This document shows, in pieces, positions 1 through 5,486 of a stretch of 5,731 nt of DNA (position 1 is its first letter; the number at the start of each line of letters is the position of its first letter). This DNA comes from Micavibrio sp. UBA1664. GTDB lineage: Bacteria > Pseudomonadota > Alphaproteobacteria > Micavibrionales > UBA1664. Below the pieces are notes generated by a model. That model had not been told where the DNA came from and did not search any database. It saw only the letters and a program-made list of their open reading frames with translations. The DNA lies in NCBI GenBank assembly GCA_002320485.1, contig DCKW01000024.1, forward strand, positions 1 to 5,731, read 5' to 3'. A program made the translations under genes and the position numbers.

Positions 1-1
1 C

Positions 2-202
2 ACCATATTCCGTGAAATGTCGGACGCGTTGGTAAATGGTGATCGTGTAGAGCTCCGCAACTTCGGGGCTTTTTCCGTGAAAGAACGCGAAGCGCGTACC
101 GGTCGTAACCCCCGTACCGGTGAAGCGGTTGAGGTAGAAGCAAAACGTATTCCGGCTTTCAAGGCTGGTAAGGCCCTGCGTGACAGGTTGAATGATAACT
201 GA
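2..202 (+). CDS. ihfB: Integration host factor beta subunit, 5'-truncated by the window edge
   Basis: This is the C-terminal two thirds of an IHF/HU-family DNA-bending protein, the beta half of the IHF heterodimer that bends DNA sharply in transcription, recombination and replication complexes. The frame is open to the left edge: the five codons before the first ATG (17-19) read TIFRE and fit the family, so that ATG is an internal Met and the true start lies upstream. Visible landmarks are GDRVELRNFGAFSV (beta strands), the TGRNPRTGE arm, whose proline intercalates into DNA in the family, and the C-terminal helix IPAFKAGKALRDRL. The arm and the KALRDRL ending suit IHF beta better than HU, and the following lapA is the usual alphaproteobacterial neighbour. 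The stop TGA shares its A with the lapA start codon. The family is certain; beta subunit rather than HU is very likely. Confidence 0.93.
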   Translation, partial: TIFREMSDALVNGDRVELRNFGAFSVKEREARTGRNPRTGEAVEVEAKRIPAFKAGKALRDRLNDN

Positions 203-531
203 TGGCTGCCGTAAATTTTTTTAAATTCTGCCTTAAGGCTATTGCAGTTATCTTGATTATATCTTTTGTCGCCCTTAACAGACAGAATACGGATTTTTAT
301 TACTCTCCTTTAACAACAAAGCTTGAGCTCCCTCTCTGGCTTGTCGGACTGGTTATTTATGCGCTTGGCTTCATTATAGGCGCCACATTATTGTGGCTGA
401 ACAGTCGCCAGTATAAACGCGAAGTGCGCCAGTTACGCAAAAAACTGGAACAGGCGGAAAAAGATCGCGAGACACTTGGCGAAACCCTTCACGACCATCA
501 GATGAAAGCCCTGGAAAAACAGGATATTTGA
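202..531 (+). CDS. lapA: LapA/DUF1049 family small inner-membrane protein
   Basis: This 109-aa protein has the LapA-domain layout: a short N-terminus, a first membrane segment at about residues 12-25 ending in the typical ALNRQN, a periplasmic loop, and a second membrane segment at about 44-66 beginning LPLWLVGL. A charged cytoplasmic helix of about residues 68-107 (RQYKREVRQLRKKLEQAEK) probably forms a coiled coil. In Escherichia coli LapA works with LapB in controlling lipopolysaccharide synthesis through LpxC turnover; carrying that role over to this lineage is an inference, and no lapB is visible here. The start ATG overlaps the ihfB stop (TGATG) and the SD is poor, so translation is probably coupled to ihfB. 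The stop overlaps the pyrF start in the same way. The length is normal for the family. Confidence 0.88.
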   Translation: MAAVNFFKFCLKAIAVILIISFVALNRQNTDFYYSPLTTKLELPLWLVGLVIYALGFIIGATLLWLNSRQYKREVRQLRKKLEQAEKDRETLGETLHDHQMKALEKQDI

Positions 532-1220
532 TGACAAGCATCCCGCGCATATTTTGTGCCATTGATACAACAGATGTAGGCCAGGCGATTACAATTGCCA
601 AATCCATCGAAGGCATGGCAGGCGTCAAACTGGGACTGGAATTTTTTAATGCGCACGGGGTTGCGGGCGTTCGCGATGTTATGGGCGCCGTTCATGATAC
701 CCCATTGTTCCTTGACTTGAAATATCATGATATTCCCAATACGGTTGCAGGGGCTATTCGCGCTGTTACCCACAATATAAAGCCTGCCTTTCTGAATGTT
801 CATGCCTCAGGAGGTGTGGAGATGATGAAGGCGGCGAAAGCGGTTTGTCCGCCCGAAACAAAATTATTAGCTGTAACTGTTTTAACCTCTATTGATTCCA
901 CCACCTTGAGCGAGGTTGGACAAGGTGAGGACACGCGTGAACAAGTCATACGTCTGTCCCGACTGGCTGAAGTGGCGGGATTGGACGGGGTCGTTTGTTC
1001 ATCGCACGAAATTGATGCAATCCGCAAGAGTTGCGGTGCCGATTTTATCACCATGGTTCCCGGTATTCGACCTGAGGGATCAAACGCAGGCGATCAAAAG
1101 CGTATAATGACCCCTGCTGAGGCAGTCTCTAAAGGTGCAAACCATCTTGTCATTGGCCGCCCGATTACGCAAAGCAAAAATCCCGCAGAAACACTACGGG
1201 ATATTTTGAATACAATTTAG
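531..1220 (+). CDS. pyrF: Orotidine 5'-phosphate decarboxylase
   Basis: The enzyme converts OMP to UMP, the last step of de novo pyrimidine synthesis, in the cytosol. It has 229 residues, the usual size for the short bacterial class. Catalytic landmarks are all present: D12 and K33 (VKLG) in the phosphoribosyl pocket, the signature FLDLKYHDIPNTV carrying D62, K64 and D67 of the charged active-site network, NVHASGG (89-95), VPGIRP (176-181) and the phosphate-binding IGRPIT (208-213). I chose the ATG at 531 over the TTG at 528 because it gives the same TGATG overlap as the previous gene and puts the SD AGGA (521-524) six bases upstream. It is the last gene of the ihfB-lapA-pyrF run. No intrinsic terminator is visible after it, and it converges on a minus-strand gene 11 bases away. 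Confidence 0.96.
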   Translation: MTSIPRIFCAIDTTDVGQAITIAKSIEGMAGVKLGLEFFNAHGVAGVRDVMGAVHDTPLFLDLKYHDIPNTVAGAIRAVTHNIKPAFLNVHASGGVEMMKAAKAVCPPETKLLAVTVLTSIDSTTLSEVGQGEDTREQVIRLSRLAEVAGLDGVVCSSHEIDAIRKSCGADFITMVPGIRPEGSNAGDQKRIMTPAEAVSKGANHLVIGRPITQSKNPAETLRDILNTI

Positions 1221-1231
1221 AATTAAATGAC

Positions 1232-1432
1232 TTAATGTTGCATGGTCGAACGTTCGACGGTTACGCCCACGTCCGGCATCGTGTTTTCCGATGTTGCACC
1301 GTCCTGTTTGAATGGTTTCTCAGCAGAATTTGTAGATTGCGCTTTTACCTCGGTTTCAGCATTAAATTTTCTGTATTTATGAATGGCATAAAACGCGCCG
1401 GCGGCTAATGCTGCTCTTGATAGAATTCCCAT
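1232..1432 (-). CDS. Small protein of unknown function with a hydrophobic N-terminus
   Basis: I do not recognise this 66-aa protein. A strong SD, AAGAGGAG (minus strand, plus positions 1439-1446), six bases before the ATG supports translation. Residues 1-18 (MGILSRAALAAGAFYAIH) form a hydrophobic stretch followed by the basic HKYRKF, which would suit a single membrane anchor with the rest in the cytoplasm; there is no lipobox cysteine. The remainder (about 25-66) is polar, rich in Ser, Thr, Glu and Asn, low in complexity and probably disordered. The gene converges on pyrF with an 11-base gap. Its upstream neighbour on the same strand is the secreted repeat protein, but a terminator lies between them, so it probably has its own promoter in 1447-1510, where I see no convincing -35/-10 pair. 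Function unknown. Confidence 0.65.
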   Translation of the reverse strand: MGILSRAALAAGAFYAIHKYRKFNAETEVKAQSTNSAEKPFKQDGATSENTMPDVGVTVERSTMQH

Positions 1433-1510
1433 TATAATCTCCTCTTAAAAAATGGATTAACTTACCCATTACAAACGATCTAATTGCCAAACAGTTCTTT
1501 AACTCAAGTA

Positions 1511-1541
1511 AAAAAGCGAAGGAATTAACCTTCGCTTTTTT
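1511..1541. terminator. Intrinsic terminator between two minus-strand genes, bidirectional in form
   Basis: A 12-bp stem (AAAAAGCGAAGG, 1511-1522; CCTTCGCTTTTT, 1529-1540) encloses the 6-base loop AATTAA. On the minus strand it follows the stop of the 210-aa gene by about 21 bases and ends in a T run, so it should terminate that gene. The plus strand also ends in a T run, so it could stop pyrF read-through, although it lies about 290 bases past the pyrF stop. Confidence 0.85.
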
Positions 1542-1561
1542 GGGGAGAGGATCTTATCCAC

Positions 1562-2194
1562 CTATCGGCTGGATACCTGCAATGATGTCATTGTCTGGCT
1601 ATCCAATTGTCCGGTAGGGGAAAGATTGTTGGCGGATTGATAAGACCGGATTGCCTCACGGGTCTGGTTACCAATCACACCATCAACACTAACTTTATAA
1701 CCTTGATCGTTCAATTTTTGTTGAACACTGGCTACATCTTTAGCGTTAATGTTTGCTGAAACGGCAACATCTGCTTCTGTTTCGCTTTGTGTACCGTCAT
1801 TTGTACCGCCTACAGCGTCACTCACTGTATCGCGTTCACCAGGAGCATATTCATCTTCCTGACCGCCGCGTTGTGAAATAATAGCGTTATTTGTTGACGA
1901 TGCATTCATGTCAGCATTTGCTTCAGCCGTATTTTGTGTCCCATCGTTAGTGCCACCTACAGCGTCACTCAATGTATCACGCTCGCCGGGAACATATTCA
2001 TCTTCCTGACCGCCGGCGTTTGAAGCCTCAAATGTATTGGCATCAGGTGATGACGGCGCATTGGCCTGAACTTGTGTTGATGTTTGCGCATCAGCAGATG
2101 AAGTTGACATTGTATCGTTTGCCAAGGCACCGCCTGCACTTAAAGTTAATACTGCGGCAGATCCCAAAAGCATTGTTCTAAATGTGTTAGTCAT
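1562..2194 (-). CDS. Secreted protein with tandem acidic repeats and a peptidoglycan-binding domain
   Basis: This 210-aa protein begins with a clear Sec signal peptide: MTNTFR, a hydrophobic core, and a probable cleavage after ALA at residue 25. Residues 26-60 are a low-complexity Ser/Thr/Ala/Gln linker. Two 27-residue acidic repeats follow (61-87 and 110-136), beginning GGQEDEY and ending GGTNDGTQ, with a second linker between them. Residues about 150-206 match the PG_binding_1 fold, with VQQKLNDQGY, VDGVIGNQTREAI, YQSANNL and TGQLDSQT in the expected order. I infer a periplasmic or cell-surface protein held to peptidoglycan by its C-terminus and presenting the repeat region; no catalytic domain is visible. 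The SD AAGGAG (plus 2202-2207) lies seven bases before the ATG. It is divergent from accD and ends at the hairpin at 1511-1541. The repeat function is unknown. Confidence 0.85.
   Translation of the reverse strand: MTNTFRTMLLGSAAVLTLSAGGALANDTMSTSSADAQTSTQVQANAPSSPDANTFEASNAGGQEDEYVPGERDTLSDAVGGTNDGTQNTAEANADMNASSTNNAIISQRGGQEDEYAPGERDTVSDAVGGTNDGTQSETEADVAVSANINAKDVASVQQKLNDQGYKVSVDGVIGNQTREAIRSYQSANNLSPTGQLDSQTMTSLQVSSR
1787..1867 (-). repeat. Second copy of the 27-codon repeat in the peptidoglycan-binding protein
   Basis: This encodes residues 110-136. Compared by eye with the copy at 1934-2014 it differs at 12 of 81 bases but only 2 of 27 residues (Ala for Val after DEY, Val for Leu after RDT). 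The 49-residue period includes a non-repeated linker of 22 residues. Confidence 0.9.
1934..2014 (-). repeat. First copy of the 27-codon repeat in the peptidoglycan-binding protein
   Basis: This encodes residues 61-87 (GGQEDEYVPGERDT, then LSDAVGGTNDGTQ). It has about seven acidic residues and no cysteine. Its partner copy is at 1787-1867. Confidence 0.9.
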
Positions 2195-2329
2195 TGTAAG
2201 TCTCCTTATTTTCTTTCATTAATCTAACAATACTTATCCAACACTATAATCTGGTAAAAGCTGTGGGCATTCCATGACCATTTCCTGACTTTTGTGTAAC
2301 AGTTTGAAACAAACCGCTTTGCTTAACCC
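2195..2329. promoter_or_regulatory. Divergent intergenic region; possible minus-strand promoter
   Basis: This space separates the divergent peptidoglycan-binding gene and accD. For the minus-strand gene a weak candidate is TTATAG (plus 2244-2249) with a 17-base spacer to TAGATT (2221-2226), which carries an upstream TG; TATAGT (2243-2248) is an alternative -10. A short inverted repeat GTTTG-AAA-CAAAC lies at 2302-2314, about 16 bases before the accD -35. No gene is seen here. Confidence 0.3.
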
Positions 2330-2359
2330 TTGACACATTCACCCTATATCTGGGATAAA
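2330..2359 (+). promoter_or_regulatory. Sigma-70-type promoter for accD-folC
   Basis: A perfect -35 TTGACA (2330-2335) is followed after 18 bases by GATAAA (2354-2359), preceded by the extended -10 element TGG (2351-2353). Transcription would start near 2366, leaving a leader of about 27 bases before the accD ATG. The combination of perfect -35 and extended -10 is the best promoter match in the window. Confidence 0.65.
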
Positions 2360-2392
2360 TACGGCTGTTTAACCAATAGAGATAATAATAAT

Positions 2393-3385
2393 ATGAGTTG
2401 GCTATCGAATTTCATCCGTCCAAAAATCAATGTGTTGGGCAATCAGGCAAAGGATGTTCCTGATAATCTATGGGAAAAATGCCCTTCTTGTGATGGAATG
2501 CTGTTTCACCGCGACCTTAAGGCCGCGCAAAATGTTTGTTACCATTGCGGGCATCATTTGCGTATCGATGTGATCGAACGTCTGGAAAACCTCTTTGATA
2601 ACGGTGAATACAAGCGCCATGCCGTCCCCAAGGTTCCTGCCGATCCCCTAAAATTCAAAGATAAGAAAAAATATGCCGATCGCCTGCATGACGCACAAAA
2701 GAAACGCGAGCGGAAAGACGCCATTGTCGTGGCCGAAGGTAAAATTAATGGGCAAGGCGCGATGGTTGCCGCATTCGATTTTGGCTTTATGGGCGGTTCC
2801 ATGGGGGCCGGCGTTGGCGAGGGTATCGTTACTGCCGCAACAAAAGCCGTTGAAAAAAAGCTTCCGCTTATTGTTATTCCATCTTCCGGCGGCGCGCGGA
2901 TGCAGGAAGGCGCGATTTCGCTAATGCAGATGCCGCGCACGACTATTGCCGTTGAAATGGTAAAGGATGCCAAGCTTCCATACATTGTTTTGCTTACCGA
3001 TCCGACAACAGGCGGGGTCAGCGCATCATTTGCCATGTTGGGTGACATTCATATTGCCGAACCGGGTGCAACAATCGGTTTTGCCGGAAAACGCGTTATT
3101 CAGGAAACCATCCGCGAGGAATTGCCTGAGGGCTTCCAAACCGCGGAATATTTGCTGGAACACGGTGTTGTTGATATGGTTGTGGCACGTAAAGATCAAC
3201 CGCACCAGATCGGCCTTATTATCGATATGCTTTTAAATAAAAAAAGACCGGGCGGCAAGATTAACGGAAAAATCACCAAAAAATCCGATGGAAAAATCGT
3301 GACAACGATTCCTTTGCCTGATGTGGCGCGAGGCGGTAACCATGCCCGTTTGACGGCTGGCGCGAAACAATCGGCAACAAAATAA
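2393..3385 (+). CDS. accD: Acetyl-CoA carboxylase carboxyltransferase subunit beta
   Basis: This beta subunit of the carboxyltransferase half of acetyl-CoA carboxylase pairs with AccA to move CO2 from biotin-BCCP to acetyl-CoA, making malonyl-CoA for fatty-acid synthesis. It has 330 residues from the ATG at 2393, which gives the family N-terminus MSWLSNFIRPKIN. An in-frame TTG at 2330 would add 21 unfamiliar residues and lies inside the promoter, so I reject it. A zinc ribbon C30-x2-C33-x15-C49-x2-C52 is intact. The crotonase-like core shows FMGGSMGAGVG (132-142), SSGGARMQEG (164-173), LTDPTTGGVSASFAMLGD (201-218), then GFAGKRVIQETIREELPEGFQ. The last 50 or so residues are a Lys/Gly-rich tail of the variable kind seen in the family. 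The SD is weak (AGAGA, 2378-2382) in an AT-rich leader. folC begins at the base after the stop. Confidence 0.97.
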   Translation: MSWLSNFIRPKINVLGNQAKDVPDNLWEKCPSCDGMLFHRDLKAAQNVCYHCGHHLRIDVIERLENLFDNGEYKRHAVPKVPADPLKFKDKKKYADRLHDAQKKRERKDAIVVAEGKINGQGAMVAAFDFGFMGGSMGAGVGEGIVTAATKAVEKKLPLIVIPSSGGARMQEGAISLMQMPRTTIAVEMVKDAKLPYIVLLTDPTTGGVSASFAMLGDIHIAEPGATIGFAGKRVIQETIREELPEGFQTAEYLLEHGVVDMVVARKDQPHQIGLIIDMLLNKKRPGGKINGKITKKSDGKIVTTIPLPDVARGGNHARLTAGAKQSATK

Positions 3386-4612
3386 GTGGCGGTTGACGCA
3401 TCACATTCCGACCCGTCAATCCAATCGCGACTAGAGGCGATTTATAAACTTCATACCAAAAAGATGGATTTTCGCCTGGATGAAGGGCCGTATCGTGATT
3501 TATTAGACAAACTTGGGAATCCGCAAAACCACCTTCCCCCGGCCATTCATTTTGCGGGGACAAACGGCAAGGGTTCAACGCTTGCCTTTATGAAATCGAT
3601 TTTTGAAGAAGCTGGCTTAAGCGTTCACGCTTATACCTCGCCGCATCTGCTTACGTTCAATGAACGTATCACATTAAACGGGGCGCACATCAGCAATGAC
3701 AAATTATTACAGTATCTCGACCTGATTGAATCAAGCAATAATGGCGCACCGGTTACATTTTTTGAATATACAACCGCCCTTGCTTTCAAGGCGATGGCCA
3801 ATCATCCAGCCGATATTTGCCTGATTGAAACAGGATTGGGCGGACGGCTGGATTGTAGCAACGTGATTGAGCGTCCGCTTGCAACGATAATCACCTCAAT
3901 CGGCTACGATCATATGGACTGGTTGGGTACAAATATTACTGATATTGCTCATGAAAAGGCAGGCATTATGAAGACTGATTGCCCCAGCTTTATTGCTCCG
4001 CAACCCTATGAGACTGATATTCGTCCCGTTTTTGACAAAAAGGGAAACGACATTTCTTGTCCTGTTTATTACATAGAGCGAATAAAAAACCTGCCTCCGC
4101 TTGGCTTGCAAGGCGACCATCAAAAGGATAACGCAAGCACGGCTGTCGCCACAATTCGTATCACACACCCCCATATAACGGAGGGACAAATCGCAACAGG
4201 CTTACGAAATGCGCAATGGTCGGCACGCATGGAGAAAGTTTCAGATATACCCGAAATATGGTTTGATTGCGGTCACAATGCTGACGGTGCAAACGTTATC
4301 GCGACCCAGCTGGCCCGATGGAAAGATGAGCAGTCCGATCTGTCTATTCGTTTGATTATCGGGTTGGCGGCCGACAAAGATCCGAATGCCTTCATGGCCC
4401 CGTTGTGGGCGTATTGCGATCAGGTTGTTTGCGTTGATCTGCTAAATGCACGAAACGCGCAAACGGCTAAGGAACTGAATTCCCGTATTCTAAAGCATAG
4501 CAGAATTCCTGTCACATCTGCACCTTCAGTAAAAAGCGCGCTATTAACTCCTTTTGACGGACTGACATTGATTTGCGGCTCTCTCTACCTTTATGAACAG
4601 GTAAAGGCTTAA
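3386..4612 (+). CDS. folC: Bifunctional folylpolyglutamate synthase / dihydrofolate synthase
   Basis: This Mur-ligase-family ATP-dependent enzyme adds glutamate to dihydropteroate or to folates. It has 408 residues, close to the family norm. Motifs in order are the P-loop GTNGKGS (58-64), TSPHL (84-88), FFEYTTALAF (125-134), ETGLGGRLDCSN (148-159), SIGYDHMDWLG (171-181), EKAGIMK (190-196) with the lysine region that is carbamylated in Mur ligases, LQGDHQKDNASTA (241-253) and DCGHNADG (294-301) in the C-terminal domain. The start is a GTG directly after the accD TAA with no recognisable SD, which suggests coupling to accD termination. The next Met (residue 27) would cut the N-terminal helix RLEAIYKLHTKK that the family keeps. 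accD-folC adjacency is a standard alphaproteobacterial arrangement. DHFS activity cannot be separated from FPGS activity by reading. Confidence 0.96.
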   Translation: MAVDASHSDPSIQSRLEAIYKLHTKKMDFRLDEGPYRDLLDKLGNPQNHLPPAIHFAGTNGKGSTLAFMKSIFEEAGLSVHAYTSPHLLTFNERITLNGAHISNDKLLQYLDLIESSNNGAPVTFFEYTTALAFKAMANHPADICLIETGLGGRLDCSNVIERPLATIITSIGYDHMDWLGTNITDIAHEKAGIMKTDCPSFIAPQPYETDIRPVFDKKGNDISCPVYYIERIKNLPPLGLQGDHQKDNASTAVATIRITHPHITEGQIATGLRNAQWSARMEKVSDIPEIWFDCGHNADGANVIATQLARWKDEQSDLSIRLIIGLAADKDPNAFMAPLWAYCDQVVCVDLLNARNAQTAKELNSRILKHSRIPVTSAPSVKSALLTPFDGLTLICGSLYLYEQVKA

Positions 4613-4615
4613 ATT

Positions 4616-4662
4616 TTATCAATCGTTAACCTGTCCTTCATATTTTTTTCATAAAATGAAAA
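4616..4662 (+). promoter_or_regulatory. Weak promoter and inverted repeat upstream of the small-protein genes
   Basis: The space after folC has no GC-rich terminator hairpin. Candidate elements are TTAACC (4626-4631) with an 18-base spacer to CATAAA (4650-4655). The repeat TTTTCAT-AAA-ATGAAAA (4646-4662) overlaps that -10. It has no trailing T run, so an operator-like role is more plausible than termination, but AT-rich chance pairing is possible. Confidence 0.25.
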
Positions 4663-4684
4663 CAACAATAAGGGGAGAAACACT

Positions 4685-4792
4685 ATGCCACGAGGAACAG
4701 CCGTAAAAGATTTTTACCGAAGCACAGGAAATGCCGGCATGGCCGCATGTACACAAGCGGCATTTTCTGTGCCAAAATTAACTAAAAGATAG
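4685..4792 (+). CDS. 35-residue basic small protein, unknown function
   Basis: I do not recognise this protein. It starts at an ATG seven bases after a strong SD (AGGGGAG, 4671-4677) and reads MPRGTAVKDFYRSTGNAGMA, then a short stretch with one cysteine, and ends SVPKLTKR. It has about six Arg/Lys and one Asp. There is no signal peptide or membrane helix. Its stop TAG lies inside the SD of the next ORF (AGGAGA, 4791-4796), so the two are probably translated together. The evidence is the SD quality and the tandem arrangement rather than homology. It could be a leader peptide, a small DNA- or RNA-binding peptide, or a chance ORF behind a good SD. Confidence 0.5.
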   Translation: MPRGTAVKDFYRSTGNAGMAACTQAAFSVPKLTKR

Positions 4793-4801
4793 GAGATAAT
4801 T

Positions 4802-4975
4802 ATGACCCATAGACCAGGCGATAAACCGATGAGAACACCTAAAAGATCGGAACTAGGAGATTTTAATAATATCGCAATCAAAAAACCCAAATCCAACAAT
4901 CAAACGTCAGGAGTCGCATCAAGTCCTACTGGTCGGCGAGCAAAAAATTTAGGCAAAAACCCTTATCCAGTTTAA
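4802..4975 (+). CDS. 57-residue highly basic small protein, unknown function
   Basis: I do not recognise this protein. The ATG at 4802 sits five bases after the SD AGGAGA, which overlaps the preceding stop codon. The product starts MTHRPGDKPMRTPKRSELGD, continues with IAIKKPKSNN and ends RRAKNLGKNPYPV. About a dozen Arg/Lys against three acidic residues, plus many Pro, Gly, Ser and Asn, point to an unstructured polycationic peptide that could bind nucleic acid, which is inference only. No hydrophobic segment or cysteine is present. There is no terminator directly after it; the first one downstream is at 5314-5340, so this gene and the next may share a transcript. Confidence 0.55.
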   Translation: MTHRPGDKPMRTPKRSELGDFNNIAIKKPKSNNQTSGVASSPTGRRAKNLGKNPYPV

Positions 4976-5087
4976 ATAAAATTATATTTAAGCAATAAGG
5001 TGATAAAAAATAAAATTTATATTTATTCTGTAAAATATTTGTGTTAAACAATTTGCAATTTAATTGAACAGGATTATATAGTGCCTC
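4976..5087 (+). promoter_or_regulatory. AT-rich spacer with a possible promoter
   Basis: This gene-free stretch of about 110 bases is strongly AT-rich. A candidate promoter is TTGCAA (5053-5058) with a 16-base spacer to TATATA (5075-5080). If used, transcription would begin at about 5087, at the ATG of the next ORF, giving a nearly leaderless message. A GGA (5071-5073) seven bases before GTG 5081 is the only SD-like element. In such AT-rich sequence chance matches are common. Confidence 0.25.
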
Positions 5088-5294
5088 ATGACAAATACTT
5101 CGCCGCGCAGCAGTTATGATTTCAACGCTCTTGGATGTAAAGGTAAGGTTGCTGGATGGAACTCCTCTAACGAACGAGAAGCTAAAATTTTTGATAGAAA
5201 AGTGAAAATTGCAGAGGCAAAGATTCCTGCCGTATCTAAAATACAGAAGACGAGGCCCCCTTATCATTTCGCCCATAAGATTGCCGCAGAGTAA
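5088..5294 (+). CDS. 68-residue basic small protein, uncertain start
   Basis: I do not recognise this protein. The frame gives MTNTSPRSSYDFNALGCKGK, a charged middle (NEREAKIFDRKVKIAEAKI, likely helical) and the ending PPYHFAHKIAAE. It is basic overall with a single cysteine and no membrane segment. No proper SD precedes the ATG at 5088: the GGA at 5071-5073 is 14 bases away and better placed for a GTG at 5081 in another frame. The stop lies 20 bases before a strong terminator, which supports a transcribed gene ending here. The neighbouring ORFs of similar size and charge also support it. An alternative reading in another frame starts at ATG 5116 (29 codons). I favour the long frame without certainty. 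Confidence 0.45.
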   Translation: MTNTSPRSSYDFNALGCKGKVAGWNSSNEREAKIFDRKVKIAEAKIPAVSKIQKTRPPYHFAHKIAAE

Positions 5295-5313
5295 AGAAAA
5301 TCAAATTTAAAAT

Positions 5314-5340
5314 AAAAAGCCCCGCAATGGGGCTTTTTTT
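5314..5340 (+). terminator. Intrinsic terminator
   Basis: The 10-bp stem AAAAAGCCCC (5314-5323) and GGGGCTTTTT (5329-5338) encloses the loop GCAAT and runs into seven Ts (5334-5340). It ends the transcript carrying the 68-codon ORF and possibly the 35- and 57-codon genes. The A-rich left arm makes it usable in reverse too. Confidence 0.92.
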
Positions 5341-5390
5341 GTTATTGAGCGAATGATAAGAGATTTTGTATAAAAACGCAACCAAACAAT

Positions 5391-5406
5391 TTTAAAATAT
5401 TTTAAA
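5391..5406. repeat. Perfect 16-bp AT-only palindrome
   Basis: TTTAAAATATTTTAAA is its own reverse complement. It lies nine bases before the candidate -35 of the next gene, where an operator or an AT-rich UP-like element would be expected. Chance is a real possibility in this AT-rich spacer. Confidence 0.4.
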
Positions 5407-5414
5407 TATATTTC

Positions 5415-5444
5415 TTGAAACTAAATTTCCTTTTATGTTTAGAT
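5415..5444 (+). promoter_or_regulatory. Candidate promoter for the last small gene
   Basis: TTGAAA (5415-5420) is followed after 18 bases by TTAGAT (5439-5444) with the extended element TGT (5436-5438). The layout, an 18-base spacer plus TGn, is the same as in the accD promoter. The -10 itself is poor. The terminator upstream implies that the next gene needs its own promoter. Confidence 0.4.
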
Positions 5445-5486
5445 TAAGACATAAAGACATTAATTTTAATATTAGGGAGATTTCTT

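Noticed and set aside
17..202. A complete 61-aa HU-like gene starting at ATG 17
   Set aside because: The frame is open upstream and the codons before the ATG fit IHF beta, so the gene is cut by the window edge rather than short.
1451..1470. Inverted repeat AATGG...CCATT just upstream of the SD of the 66-aa minus-strand gene as a riboswitch or attenuator
   Set aside because: Only five paired bases with a ten-base loop, no alternative structure and no conserved aptamer features.
1787..2014. CRISPR-like or mobile-element repeats
   Set aside because: The repeats are in frame within one gene, diverged mainly at silent positions, and only two in number.
2330..2392. N-terminal extension of AccD from TTG 2330
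   Set aside because: The extra 21 residues do not match the family, the region holds the promoter, and ATG 2393 gives the conserved MSW start.
2554..3048. A 164-aa minus-strand ORF inside accD
   Set aside because: It lies wholly antisense to a well-conserved enzyme, and its Ser/Pro/Ile-rich composition is typical of a shadow frame.
4646..4662. Hairpin after folC as a terminator
   Set aside because: The stem TTTTCAT/ATGAAAA is short and AT-rich and has no trailing T run on the plus strand.
4926..5276. A 116-aa minus-strand ORF
   Set aside because: It is rich in Phe, Asn, Leu and Ile as AT-rich antisense sequence tends to be, has no recognisable domain, and crosses two plus-strand ORFs and the spacer between them.
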